Positions 12,524 through 22,921 of a DNA stretch of 64,000 nt are shown piece by piece. The stretch covers positions 2,666,001-2,730,000 of the forward strand of contig NC_133295.1 in the NCBI RefSeq assembly GCF_005239225.2, in the 5' to 3' direction. The position numbers and the translations under genes were made by a program. Every line of letters begins with the position of its first letter. Within the stretch, counting starts at the first letter, position 1. The notes below the pieces were generated by a model. The model searched no databases and was not told where the DNA came from. It was given only the letters and a program-made list of their open reading frames with translations. The DNA is from Populus alba (Eukaryota > Streptophyta > Magnoliopsida > Malpighiales > Salicaceae).

Positions 12524-13936
12524 ATGATCAGAAAACTTCAACTAATGGGAGAAAACGATCGATTAAAAATCCCTTCAATTCCAATTGAAAAGCTGCGCCA
12601 AGATATTTTAATTATTATTCGAGATGACTCGGAGACTAGCTTTCGGTCTGAGCAGTGTATCTATGAAGTTCCTTCAGCACTTCGTGATCGAAAGGAAGAT
12701 GCCTACACTCCTCGAGTAATCTCTATAGGCCCTGTTCATCATTTTAGCGAAAAATTGGTGGCCATGGAAATTCAGAAACGGAGATATCTGAAAGAATTTT
12801 GTAGACTGAGAGTGGAAAGGGAGCAAGAAGAACTTTTGGGAACACTTTTGAGAACCATTTCAGGTCAAGAAGACCACATACGCCGTTGCTATGCAGCTGA
12901 TTCCTCGAAGCTTTTGAGAACCATTTCAGGTCAAGAAGACCACATATGCCGTTGCGATGCAGCTGATTCCTCGAAGCTTACCAGCGATCAGTTTGTGAAG
13001 ATGGTTCTGTTAGATGCTGTGTTCATCTTCGAGCTCTTCTTGAGGAATGAAGAATACCTGGGTGATAACAGCAAATATCAAGACGATTTTATAATAGGTC
13101 AACCCTGGTTGAGAGCTGCGATTCGACGAGACTTGATATTGCTTGAAAACCAGCTGCCATTCTCTACTCTCAATGATTTATATGATTGTGCAATGAGCAA
13201 GACCGATTGCAAATCTTTCGTAGACCTTTCCTGCCGGTACTTTGATAAGTACAAAAGGAATTCCAAGCCCAGCAAAAAAATATTACATTTCACAGATTTG
13301 GTGAGATGTTTTCTATCATTCAAGCACCCGGATTTAAAAATTGATCAGAAGGCAGAACCCATAAAAACTCTTTACAGCGCAACAATGCTGCATCAGGCAG
13401 GAATTAAGTTCAAGCCATTGCCGAAGGTATCCCTGCTTGACATTAGAGCCTGGAAACCTCTCTCAAAAGTTCAGACACAGCTTTCAGATAAGAAAGGTAA
13501 GTTACTTATGCCTTCCCTTGAAATCGACAACAATACCGAATGTCTCCTCCGAAACCTCATCGCGTTGGAGCAGCTACATTATCCAGGAGAAGAGTACATT
13601 TGCCGTTATGTTAAGCTACTAGATTTTCTCGTGGATCTTGAAAACGATGTGGATTTGCTCATCGAAAACAAAGTTATTGTTAGCAAGCTGGGTGACAGTA
13701 AAGCCGTGGCGGAGCTTATTAACGGACTTTGTCGGGAAATGGTAGAAGTTTCTTCCACTTTTGACCCTCTGTCCAAACTGCTAAATGATTACTATGACAG
13801 CTCCTGGAATAAAAACAAGGCGTACTTGGTAAGTGTGTACTTCAAAAATATTTGGACAGGAACTGGAACTGTTGTTGGATCTCTCATCCTGTTCGTCACC
13901 GTGACACGGTTTATCCTATACCTTCTGCGTTATTAG
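12524..13936 (+). CDS. DUF247-family membrane protein
   Basis: A single coding exon for a plant DUF247 (PF03140) protein of about 470 residues, a normal length for the family. The N-terminal signature is clear: IYEVPSALRDRKEDAYTPRVISIGPVHH, here residues about 45-72 (key residues VP, Y-P-V-SIGP-HH). Further family blocks follow, including FVKMVLLDAVFIFELFL, ENQLPF and LDIRAWKPL. The C-terminus ends in a single membrane span (VGSLILFVTVTRFILYLL). The first in-frame ATG is 12524. If a 5'UTR intron uses the AG at 12530-12531, the start moves to ATG 12545 (MGENDR) and the protein has 463 residues; I cannot decide between them. A 22-residue internal tandem duplication sits at 12845-12976. Family function is not defined in general. 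Some grass members act in self-incompatibility, but nothing here shows that role. Confidence 0.92.
   Translation: MIRKLQLMGENDRLKIPSIPIEKLRQDILIIIRDDSETSFRSEQCIYEVPSALRDRKEDAYTPRVISIGPVHHFSEKLVAMEIQKRRYLKEFCRLRVEREQEELLGTLLRTISGQEDHIRRCYAADSSKLLRTISGQEDHICRCDAADSSKLTSDQFVKMVLLDAVFIFELFLRNEEYLGDNSKYQDDFIIGQPWLRAAIRRDLILLENQLPFSTLNDLYDCAMSKTDCKSFVDLSCRYFDKYKRNSKPSKKILHFTDLVRCFLSFKHPDLKIDQKAEPIKTLYSATMLHQAGIKFKPLPKVSLLDIRAWKPLSKVQTQLSDKKGKLLMPSLEIDNNTECLLRNLIALEQLHYPGEEYICRYVKLLDFLVDLENDVDLLIENKVIVSKLGDSKAVAELINGLCREMVEVSSTFDPLSKLLNDYYDSSWNKNKAYLVSVYFKNIWTGTGTVVGSLILFVTVTRFILYLLRY
12845..12976 (+). repeat. 66-bp in-frame tandem duplication inside DUF247
   Basis: Two adjacent 66-base copies (12845-12910, 12911-12976) encode LLRTISGQEDHIRRCYAADS and LLRTISGQEDHICRCDAADS, each followed by SK. 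They differ at only two bases, and both differences change the amino acid (R to C, Y to D). Confidence 0.95.
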
Positions 13937-15060
13937 GTCACTGCGTTTTCTGGAAAAAGAGTGGTTAATTTGAAGTCTGTAACATAGTTTATCTCTACTG
14001 TTAATCGTATGTAGATTTTGTTTTTCGTTTGATGTTATGAAGTTTCGTCATTCGTGCTGTAATTCTTGTACTCCATTGTTAATCAATGATTATGGTTTGC
14101 ATCAAAAGTCTACAGCTTGACTTGTTAAGAATTTTACCCTCTTTTTTTTTCTCTCTCTGTTGTCAACGGCACAAAAAACAAATGGCGAGCGGCCCATGAA
14201 AACGAGCAAAACCAAGAAGAAGGAGCTCAGGTCGGACGGTTGGACAGCTTCTCTTTAATTTTAATAGAGGTTCTAAATTAGTTGATCAATCAATGGCATT
14301 GGTTAATTTTTAAAAAAATACAAATTTTATATTCATTTAATTACATCAATAATACAACCCATCATATATATACACACATGTGTGTATTGACACAAATTCC
14401 ACAATAAGTAATTTATTAAAAAATATTAAAAATATATAAAATGTTTAGTCCCTTGAGTCCGGTGGTTATGCAAAATTCAAGAGCTTTGAATCTGAGCATG
14501 TCAGGCCCAAACGATTTAGGATAGAGAACCAAGCCAGGACTATGTTACTGGACTCAAGAGATTTAGGTCCAACAATCATACCATACACAAGCTATTTAGA
14601 TATGGTGTGTGTTTGATAAGTTTTTATGTATGTTAACTAGTTAAGAGATTTAAAAAAATAATAATAATATTTTGATATATTTTTAAATAAAAAATATTGT
14701 AAAAGGAAATCACTGTACAAACTGTTTATAATTTTTCCATTTTATATATATATATAAAAGACAAGCTGGACTTACAAGCCCAATACAGTTAGTTGGGCTT
14801 GGTGTGGTTGTTTTAGTCCAGTCCCCACATTTTTTTGCTTTTAATATTTGTTTTTTGCAATTCATTGATTTTTTTCTTCTTTTTTATTGAGAAAAAATCT
14901 AGATGACAGATAGATGATAGTTCAAGCCATTACACTATGGGAAATCTTGGCATATCCTTGTTGTTTCAGGAGATAGAGGGATATGGATTAAGAAATCACA
15001 GTTCGAATTTGAATAGGATTGTTGTGCTTAGAAGTGATCCAGTTGGTGAATCTTTGCCTA
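13937..15060. other. 3' flank of DUF247 and gene-free spacer
   Basis: The DUF247 3'UTR probably ends near 14100. The rest is AT-rich with a short CACACATGTGTG palindrome near 14373 and a (TA)n run near 14743. No gene was recognised. Confidence 0.5.
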
Positions 15061-15080
15061 GTCAGAATTAAGTGATGGAC

Positions 15081-15194
15081 CTTCACGTGTTCTGAACACT
15101 ATTTGGGCTCTCTAATCAGAATGTAGGAGATATGGGCCTTCACGTGTTCTGAACACTAATTGGGCTCTCTAATCAGAATGTAGGAGATATGGGC
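15081..15194. repeat. 57-bp tandem duplication carrying a CACGTG box
   Basis: Two units start at CTTCACGTGTTCTGAACACT (15081 and 15138), 57 bases apart, and are almost identical. Each contains one CACGTG hexamer (G-box core) and a CTCTAATCAGAATGTAGG segment. Confidence 0.92.
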
Positions 15195-15270
15195 CGCTCA
15201 ATTCAATCTGTGATAACGTTACGAAGAACAAGGTAAGGAAAGCTGCAGTGTGCAAGCCCAGCATGTTATG

Positions 15271-15507
15271 TTACTCGTAAGAAGAGAGCAGAAGGTTAAA
15301 GTCCTCGATAATCAAGGAGAATCGAGATTTGTTTTCTGTTGCAGCAGATAGAATCAAGATCTTTTCTCTTGTTTTTTCTTGACGAGCTATTCTGTTTGGA
15401 TTAGTATCCTCAGGCATAACATAAGCTGTAGGTTTTCCAGCTTTGTTGCTCTTTAATTCATCCGGAAATGCTAACACTTTCTTCTTATATATATATGTGA
15501 AGAGCAC
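15271..15507 (-). other. unrecognised 78-codon frame in repeat copy 6
   Basis: The frame reads with a gene-like composition in its middle (KSNKAGKPTAYVMPEDTNPN), unlike the low-complexity frames around it. The KPTAYVM part is also readable in module copy 1 near 1230-1260 on the same strand, where the frame is broken. I do not recognise a family. It could be an exon remnant of an old gene carried by the module, or chance. Confidence 0.2.
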
Positions 15508-15744
15508 TGTTTCCTGATCATTTCAACTTGAAATCAGTTGCTCCCGGTGATTTTTTTCATTTAGAATGATGACCTTTTTATTTTTATTTCTTTTAAATCT
15601 TGTTGAGACAAGAGAACTAAGAAAAAGCCAAGAACCCATTTCCGTAGGATAAGAATCCATCCCGGTACGGTGCTCTCAAAGAAGCTTCAAATTAAACGGC
15701 CATTGCAATTTGTACAAGGTGAAAAGAATTGGGCTGGGAGGAAT

Positions 15745-15935
15745 AGATAATATAAATTTTAGGATTTTATCTCACAGTTTAAGCTATTGAATTAGAATTG
15801 TTTTTTGACACAGTATCAAAGACTTGATGATCAAGCGGTCATAAGTTTAAATTTCATCATCTCAATTTATTTAATAAAAAATTAAATACAAGATAATATA
15901 AATCTTTACTACTTTCAAGCGTAAAGACCGAAAAG
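15745..15935 (+). mobile_element. TRIM-like retroelement relic (partial)
   Basis: Contains a degraded primer-binding-like motif (CAGTATCAAAGAC near 15813) followed by GATGATCAAGCGGTCATAAG and TTTAATAAAAAATTAAATAC. This is the same internal sequence as the element at 21212-21540. The flanking LTRs are mostly not recognisable. Confidence 0.45.
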
Positions 15936-16156
15936 TAGCTAATATCTTTTTAGCATGCATTGACTAGACGAGGACCATTCTAACTTTAGTTATTTGCTCC
16001 TCCATGCAGTGATGCAGACAAGGAATTCAAGAGTTGAATTCACAGAAAATACGAGCTTTTTCTAGTCAAAACAGGAAACGCATTAACAGCTGAAATGGGC
16101 CAAAATTATCAAAAGCCCTACACCTTTTAGGGCAGGCAAACGTCTCAGATGGAAAA

Positions 16157-16387
16157 TTAAGAAGAAGGCACTGTCATTTTACTTCTACCTCGGAAGAGGT
16201 AAAAACTGATAAAGACAGCTTTCCACATCCATGTTTTGGTGACCTGAGATGATATAAACTTTGTACCTAAACCATGCGCGAGATCTGCCTCGAACAACCT
16301 GAGTAGTGAGTGGTAGTTATCTGCCACTGAAGACAATGTGTCTTCATAACTACCAAAACTTTCTGTCGAAGAAGACAAATCTTTCAT
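16157..16387 (-). other. unrecognised 76-codon frame in repeat copy 6
   Basis: The frame starts MKDLSSSTESFGSYEDTLSS and continues to FYLFRGRSKMTVPSS. In module copy 1 the same strand near 1925-1990 still reads S-T-stop-TERFNSIEDSLSS, so the segment is shared by both copies but is broken there. No family was recognised. It may be a first exon of a lost gene; it has no supported promoter or splice partner. Confidence 0.2.
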
Positions 16388-16752
16388 CTATTTATTGTAC
16401 CAAAGACAAATGATCAGAGTCCTTGTCTGCATTATTTATGGAAAATGCCAATACCTCTAGCATGGCCTGCATGCATATTGAAGTCAAGGGACATGATTGC
16501 TGATACAGTCTTGCAAATCCTGATTTTTTTAAAAACTTGTGGTGCCAATTTCATCTTCTCGTGTACAGTTGCTCGTCATGTGAATGTTAGTGCTAGACTA
16601 CAGTTTTGAAAGCAACTTCAAGACTCTCTGGGCTTAAAAATAATTGAATTTTCTGACCCCAAAGCTTGTAGATGCTTCTTGATGATGTTGAATTGCTCTA
16701 GTATATGGGCCATGAAACATTGAAAAGAGAAGCTAGTTACCCTAACACTCAT

Positions 16753-17092
16753 AAAGGACTTTTCCGGATTATTTTGGAAGTGTAATTTTAATTGTTTATT
16801 AAAATATTTTTTATTTATAAATATATTAAAATAATAATATTTAATTTTTTTAAAAATTGTTTTTGATATCAACTTATCAAAATGATTTAGAAACAATAAA
16901 AAGATATTAATTTAAAATAAATAAAGGACTTTTCGGGATTATTTTGGAAGTGTAGTTTTAATTGTTTATTGAAATGTTTTTCACTTATAAATATATTAAA
17001 ATAATAATATTTAATTTTTTAAAAATTATTTTTGATATCAACTTATCAAAATGAGTTAGAAACAACAAAAAGATATTAATTTAAAGAAAATA
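16753..17092. repeat. 170-bp tandem duplication
   Basis: Two units start at AAAGGACTTTTC (16753 and 16923), 170 bases apart. Each contains TTTTTGATATCAACTTATCAAAATGA, the core of the common MITE family also seen at 25.8, 28.2 and 29.4 kb. Confidence 0.9.
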
Positions 17093-17843
17093 AAAAAAAA
17101 TTAAAAAATATATATTTTTAAAACTCAAACACAAATAAGGTATTCATATAAATGATGTGAAATGTTAACATCATTCATTCTCATATACAGCATTCTTGTG
17201 ATAATTTATTCATTAAAGTGCACAAAATTCCCCATTTAAATCCTCTAGAATCTCTCTGGAATTGATTTCAACCAACTAATTATCATTAATTCATTAATCT
17301 TAAACTAATTGGAGCACGTTAGGTAAAAAAAATCCTGCAATAGCCTGTACGAAACCTAAAACTATAATTTGTAGGGTCACCAGCAACTAAAACTTATCAA
17401 ATCTTTCGTGCCAAATTAAATTATATTATAAAATTCACAACTCCATGTGAGATAAGTGCAATTTGATGCTAGGAAATACAGCTATAAGCAGCACAATAAT
17501 ATAGTGCATGTATCGAGCCAAAAACAAAAGCCTCCTTTAGCAAAAAAAAAAAAAAAACAAAACAAAATTTGCAGTGGAAACAAAACGAATTATGATTAAT
17601 TATAAGGTTGGCTATGATCATATGCAATTATTAAATGAAAGGATGATGCAGCCGTATAAAGTGAATCTTCGTGTTCATCGTCCACATTTGCAAGAGGAAA
17701 AGTAAAAGGACAGTGGGGTTGGTGTGAAATAGTTTATAGCATGATATTCAAATAGTTTCGAACCCACTTCCTTCAGCATTCCCAACTACCTCCTCCTAGA
17801 GGAGGTCCATGAGCAGCTAGTAACTTAGAAACCAACCTCCCAC

Positions 17844-18134
17844 CATAGTGTTGAAACCTGTTCGGCTCGAATCGACAAATCTATCTAGAATTAAAATCAA
17901 GCGGAGTTGATAAAAAATTAAAAAAAAAAAACCCAACATGACTCGACTGATCTAGTGAGAGCTAACCCAGTTAATCCGGCAAGACCTGGTTGCAAATCTA
18001 TTGACTTTCATTTTTTTTTATTTATTAAAATGACATCGTTTTGATTTTTTTTAAAAAAAATGACATAGCTGACCCAATAACCTGGTTAAAAGCTGAAACT
18101 CGGATTTTTGACCGAACCGAGTTTTAAAACTATG
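17844..18134. mobile_element. non-autonomous element with CATAGT... terminal inverted repeats
   Basis: The left end CATAGTGTTGAAACC is the imperfect reverse complement of the right end GTTTTAAAACTATG. The interior has clustered CGG/CCG strings and an AATGACATCGTTTTGATTTT segment. The same end structure occurs at 63313-63594. No clear target duplication was found here. Confidence 0.55.
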
Positions 18135-18559
18135 CCTAGTTGCCTACCACTCATTTTATCGCATTGAATAAAATTATATGTGTGTGTGTGTTTCTTTATA
18201 GATTCATTGTTGTAATTGGTTTTTATAGCACAAAATTTATGGTATGTTATTATTTTTTTACTAATAGGATATAATGAGAATAATCATTCTTAATCTCTAA
18301 TTAAATATCCCCTAGCCACTCCTTTCATGAATTGAACTTGGAGAGCTTATAAAAATATAAAATTAAAAATCTAATTTCAACTATGGATGTGTTCATTTAA
18401 ACATAATAAATTGTTGTTGTGACACCTAGTTCAACTCTATTTCTTAATCAATTTTTGTCTTACTATTTATAGATAAAAGGGAATAGTTTCTAGTGCCAAC
18501 CCATTAATTTTAATTTGGAATTAATTTTTGTCTTGCTATGTTGTGTTTTAAATGAATTT

Positions 18560-21200
18560 CTAGTCTCATATTTTTCTCTTTATTCTCATGGCATACCTAG
18601 AATGTTTTTTATATTTTTTTATTACTATTACTCCTCCAACATTTTATCTCTATTCTTAAACTGTAGTTATTTATTCATGTAATAAGGTATAATATGGTAT
18701 GAAGTATTTAGTTAATCAGTATACATTATAGCTTTTTATGGGTTATACTAAAAAAAAAATTTAAAAAACATTGGTGAAGAAAAATTTTAAGATTTTTATT
18801 TTTTAAAAAATTATTTTTTATACAGCAACCATAAAATATATCTATATACCAATCTCGCACTTATATAATCTTATATACCAAGGCCAACCTTAAACTTCTT
18901 GCGACAGAGAAATGATACACACTTGGCTCATACCAAAATATACAAACACATCAAAGGGCAAAGCATCTCTGTCAAGAAAATGATCATAGCTATTAGCTTT
19001 AAACAACTTTTACCTTTTTTTTTTATTTTGGATTTGAGAAAACCTATCCTTTAAAAAGCATATTTTGTAGTTCTGCATGAACGAATAAAACTCTAGTTAT
19101 TTTAAACTGTTCATATGTAAGTTTTTTTGAACAACTTCTGCCTGCTAATTGATATACCCCACTGACGGGTCCATGACCTACACAAGACCCCAACATGTGC
19201 AATGCAATCCAACAACACACCACGCAGCAAATAAAATATGCGTCATGGCTTGGCTCCTGCGCCTGTGCTCTGACCCCTGGAATCTGTGAAGGAGTACAAA
19301 AGGACTCCTCACCTAATGAAACGGCCGGCCAACATGATTTTCTTTAAGATGAAGTTCATCAATGGCGTCCATGGGACCATTTTCTTTTGCAATCGAAGGA
19401 ATTTATATAACAAGATCAAGCCAAAGGGTGTATTGACAAGATCTGAACTTTCAATCTTGCCGACCCAGCTAATACTTACAGGATCATGACCGCTAACCTC
19501 ATAACACGATCCGTTTTCAGCTGAGTATCGTGTCTCTTCCTTGCATGGATCTCCTTCTCTCTATAAAATAATCGTAGGAGAGGTGGTACTGATCTGCTCC
19601 GAGAAGCCGCGCGCGTTTGGTTGGTCTAATTATTGCTTTCAATAGTCCTAGTAGTTGGTTACGTGGGTATAATTAATTGGAGTCAATTGGTTGATTGAAT
19701 TGCAAAATATTAGATATTATAATTAAGAAATGGAATATGAACAATGGAGGCTATCCTCGTTATGTGTTCTACAAGTGCAAGCGACTAAATAGAGAGCCAT
19801 AAAAAATTGATTATTAGACTAATATTAGTTATGTGTTCCGCGCTATGCCACGGATCAATTTATTTTGCATTAAAAATATCAAAAAAACTATACTTAAAAG
19901 CATTGGATCTAGCTATCTGCAATGTCTAATCCAAAAATAATATTTATAATAATAATAATAATAATAAACTTGCATGACCCAAGTTTAAGTGGGTTTAGCT
20001 ATAACACCAAACCCAGAACCTTAGATATGGGTCTAGCTGCAAGGTTGTATCATAAAAATATGATAATTAAAATGCAGAAGAAAAAAAAATTAATTGAAAA
20101 GAAAAAAACAATAAAGCAAAGCATTATTCCAATGAATAGTGCTTTGCGAGGAGGGGTACAGTAAAATCCTTTAATGAGAACACAATAATCTAATGAACAA
20201 TAAACAACACAAATAATAAAATTTAATTCATAATCAAATTGATATTAAAAGATGAAATTGAAAGAAAAAAAACTACTTAGAAAAAAAAGAAAAAAAAATT
20301 AATCAACTTATTTAACCTGCTAAATCATGTTAATCTGTCAAACATGAAATCCATGTTATGAAAATGTAATAATTAAATAAAAAAAAATTAATATTACCAA
20401 GCTAAATTAAACAAAAATATATATTTAATAAAAAAACCTGCTCGTTTTTTTATTGTAGTTTGTACTGTACAGTCCTTAGTAAAAACTAGCAATTATAGTT
20501 AATTATATCACCAATTAAGTAAATGCAACCGTGCAAGTTGTTCTCGATTATCTTCAATATTACAATTTTTTTATAGAAAATATTTACATATTTTACGCTG
20601 CGATGAGTTAATGCACTTGGAAAAAAAAAAAGATGTGAAAGCTCTCATATATGCAGGCATTGACATTGACATAGTATAGTTGTTTGGTGAGTTTGTCTAC
20701 GATTAGAATCACGCACATTTATGTTTTTAATTCTCACTTTAGGAAAATTTATTTTATTTTTTATGATTAAATTAATTACACAAAAAGAAACATTTTAATT
20801 ATTTCTTTGCAAAAAAAAATTGAAGTAACTCATAATTTAAAATTATTATAACAATCGTGCTCTTTTTTGTGTCCATTGTTTAGCACTGCAAGCCCATTGT
20901 TACCCTCTTTCTTTTCAATGTATATATATATATATATAAACAGGAAGTTAATGAAAGCACCAAGAGGCAAAGGTGAGCCCTTTGTTAACTCTAAAACCAA
21001 TTAGTTTAGTGTGCATGACAGGGTAGATTTAATGGGTTTTACATTAATTTATAGTAAAGATGCTAGAGGTTATAATCTTCTAATAATTTTTATTAGTTCT
21101 AATCACAGAAGATGAGGAAATTAAGCGACTTGTATAATATTAGCCTTGATCAATGAATAATAATATATAAGAAAACAACTCAAGCAACGGTTTTACATGG
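18560..21200. other. gene-free stretch with one GC-richer island
   Basis: Mostly AT-rich and featureless. 19140-19640 is clearly richer in G+C and less repetitive. It ends in a promoter-like TATAAAATA (19562-19570) followed by a GC-rich GCCGCGCGCG stretch (19606). No open frame over 67 codons and no homology was recognised. A non-coding transcript or an orphan promoter is possible but unsupported. Confidence 0.45.
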
Positions 21201-21211
21201 TGAAATTGTTT

Positions 21212-21540
21212 TGTTAGGATTACAGCATAACACACATCAATTTTTATTAGAAAATAATATAAATTATTGAAAAATTTTATTTAATAGTTTAAATTTTTAA
21301 ATTGAGATGATTATTTAACATGATATCAGAACCTTGATAATCTAATAGTCACGAATTTAAATCTCATTATCCTTATTTATTTGATAAAAATTAAATATAA
21401 GATAATATAAATCTGTATAAGTTTCAAACCTAAAAAAAATAATATATATATATATATATATATTAAAAAATAATATAAATTATATCATGAAATTTCACTT
21501 AATAATTTAAAATATTGAGTGACATAGTTCTCTACTGTAT
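21212..21540 (+). mobile_element. TRIM-like retroelement (LTR-PBS-LTR, no genes)
   Basis: A short LTR of about 109 bases runs from TGTTAGGATT (21212) to TTTAACA (21320). Immediately after it comes TGATATCAGAACC, a near match to the initiator-Met tRNA primer-binding motif TGGTATCAGAGCC. A short interior with an (AT)n tract (21442-21462) follows, and then a diverged second copy of the LTR (TTAAAAAATAATATAAATTA and onward). No coding sequence is present. Confidence 0.6.
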
Positions 21541-22120
21541 TTACAACGAAAAAAAAGGTTAAAGAAAATCTTCATTTTTTATTGCTCAAGAGCTAAGTCT
21601 TAAGAGCCCACTGTCCCTTTGCGGACACTTCACGATTTTTTGCCCCTTGAGATTATATTAAAAAATAACGAAGATGCTATTCCTTTATTAAAAAAGTGAT
21701 TCTTCAGTTTCTGTTCATGCAGCTAGTGGACAAGCAGCTGCTCCCAGCTTATTACAAAAAACAGTTTTAAGTTTTTGTTATAATTCATTTTCAATATTCT
21801 ATTTTATATTTTTCAATGAGTCACTCCGACAAAGCAAATTTAACACAAACTCTAAATATTATATGCAAAAATAAAATAAAAGAGATATTCTTTACAGACA
21901 CTCTTTTGTGATTACCATAACACCAAAAGTCTATTGTTTTTTTTATTGATTTTATCATGAAATACTATACTCTACTCTAAGATCTTTTATATTCACCGTG
22001 CAAGTTCTCCTGTTCTTCTACCCTCACGCACGCGCTTCAACACAAAAATTTGATCTTTAAAGTCTTAGATTTTTACGAATTTAGTAATTGAAGACTATGC
22101 ATCATAAATTTTAGGGTTTA

Positions 22121-22132
<12 letters not shown>
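21541..22132. other. gene-free spacer between TRIM and CACTA relic
   Basis: AT-rich unique-looking sequence. I searched it for a CACTA 5' terminus and CCGACGG subterminal repeats and found neither. Confidence 0.5.
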
Positions 22133-22171
<39 letters not shown>

Positions 22172-22174
22172 TTT
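22133..22174. repeat. (AT)n followed by T run
   Basis: About 11 AT units and then about 20 T. It gives rise to the artefactual minus-strand frame here. Confidence 0.95.
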
Positions 22175-22200
22175 GGACTAGCAAGTTCTTCGGTACGTTA

Positions 22201-22790
22201 TTTTTTGTCATTTTTTTATTGTTTTGAATATAATTATTAATTAATTTGTTGAATTTATTGAATTTATTTTTTGTCATTTTTTTTATTGTTTTGAATATAA
22301 TTATTGATTAATTTGTTGAATTATAATTGTTAATGTTGAATTATAATGATTAATTTGTTGAATTATAATTGTTAAGGTTGAATTTACCTTAGAATTAATA
22401 ATTGGATATGTTGGAATAATTAGTATTTTTTTTTATATTATTGCATGATTTGTGTTTAACTGTTTCCATTGATTTTAATTGTTAGGCTATAATTCTTTTT
22501 TATTTTATTGAATATATTTTATTGTTTTATTGCCATAATTATTTAATAATTTGTTGAATTAATATTGTTAATGTTGAATTTATCTTAGATTTAATAATTG
22601 AATATGTTTGGAAGAATTATTAATTTTACTCTAACTTGATGATTTGTGTTTAATTGTTTCTATTTATTTTGAATTTATAGTTTTGTTATATTGACATAAT
22701 TATTGAATAATTTGTGAATTGTAATTGTTAACGTTGAATTTATCTTATGATTAATAGTTGAATATGTTTGAATAATTAGTATAGATTAGG
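22201..22790. repeat. degenerate tandem repeats upstream of the CACTA gene
   Basis: TTTTTTGTCATTTTTTTATT is repeated 66 bases apart (22201, 22267). Then the block GTTGAATTTA-CTTAGAATTAATAATTG recurs at about 22377, 22574 and 22733. This fits the repetitive spacer often found inside CACTA elements, but the assignment rests on position. Confidence 0.6.
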
Positions 22791-22921
22791 TCAATTGGTT
22801 GTGGCTATTGTTAATATTTGCAGGTTTGTGGATTTGGGTAGTATCCAGTATAAGGGAGGTGCTGCCGAATTTTTTTAACTTTTGAATTTTATTATACAAT
22901 TATTTATATAAAATTGTTTAG

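Larger units (their letters stand above)
15195..18560. repeat. local repeat module, copy 6
   Basis: The longest downstream copy, in the same orientation as copy 1 and about 14.2 kb away. Matching blocks include GCATAACATAAGCTGTAGGT (15413 versus 1234), GACGAGGACCATTCTAACTT (15967 versus 1478), CTTTCCACATCC (16220), the CATGCATATTGAAGT block (16470) and the 17614 and 18330 blocks. It has been broken up by a TRIM-like relic, a 170-bp duplication and a TIR element, listed separately. Confidence 0.7.
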
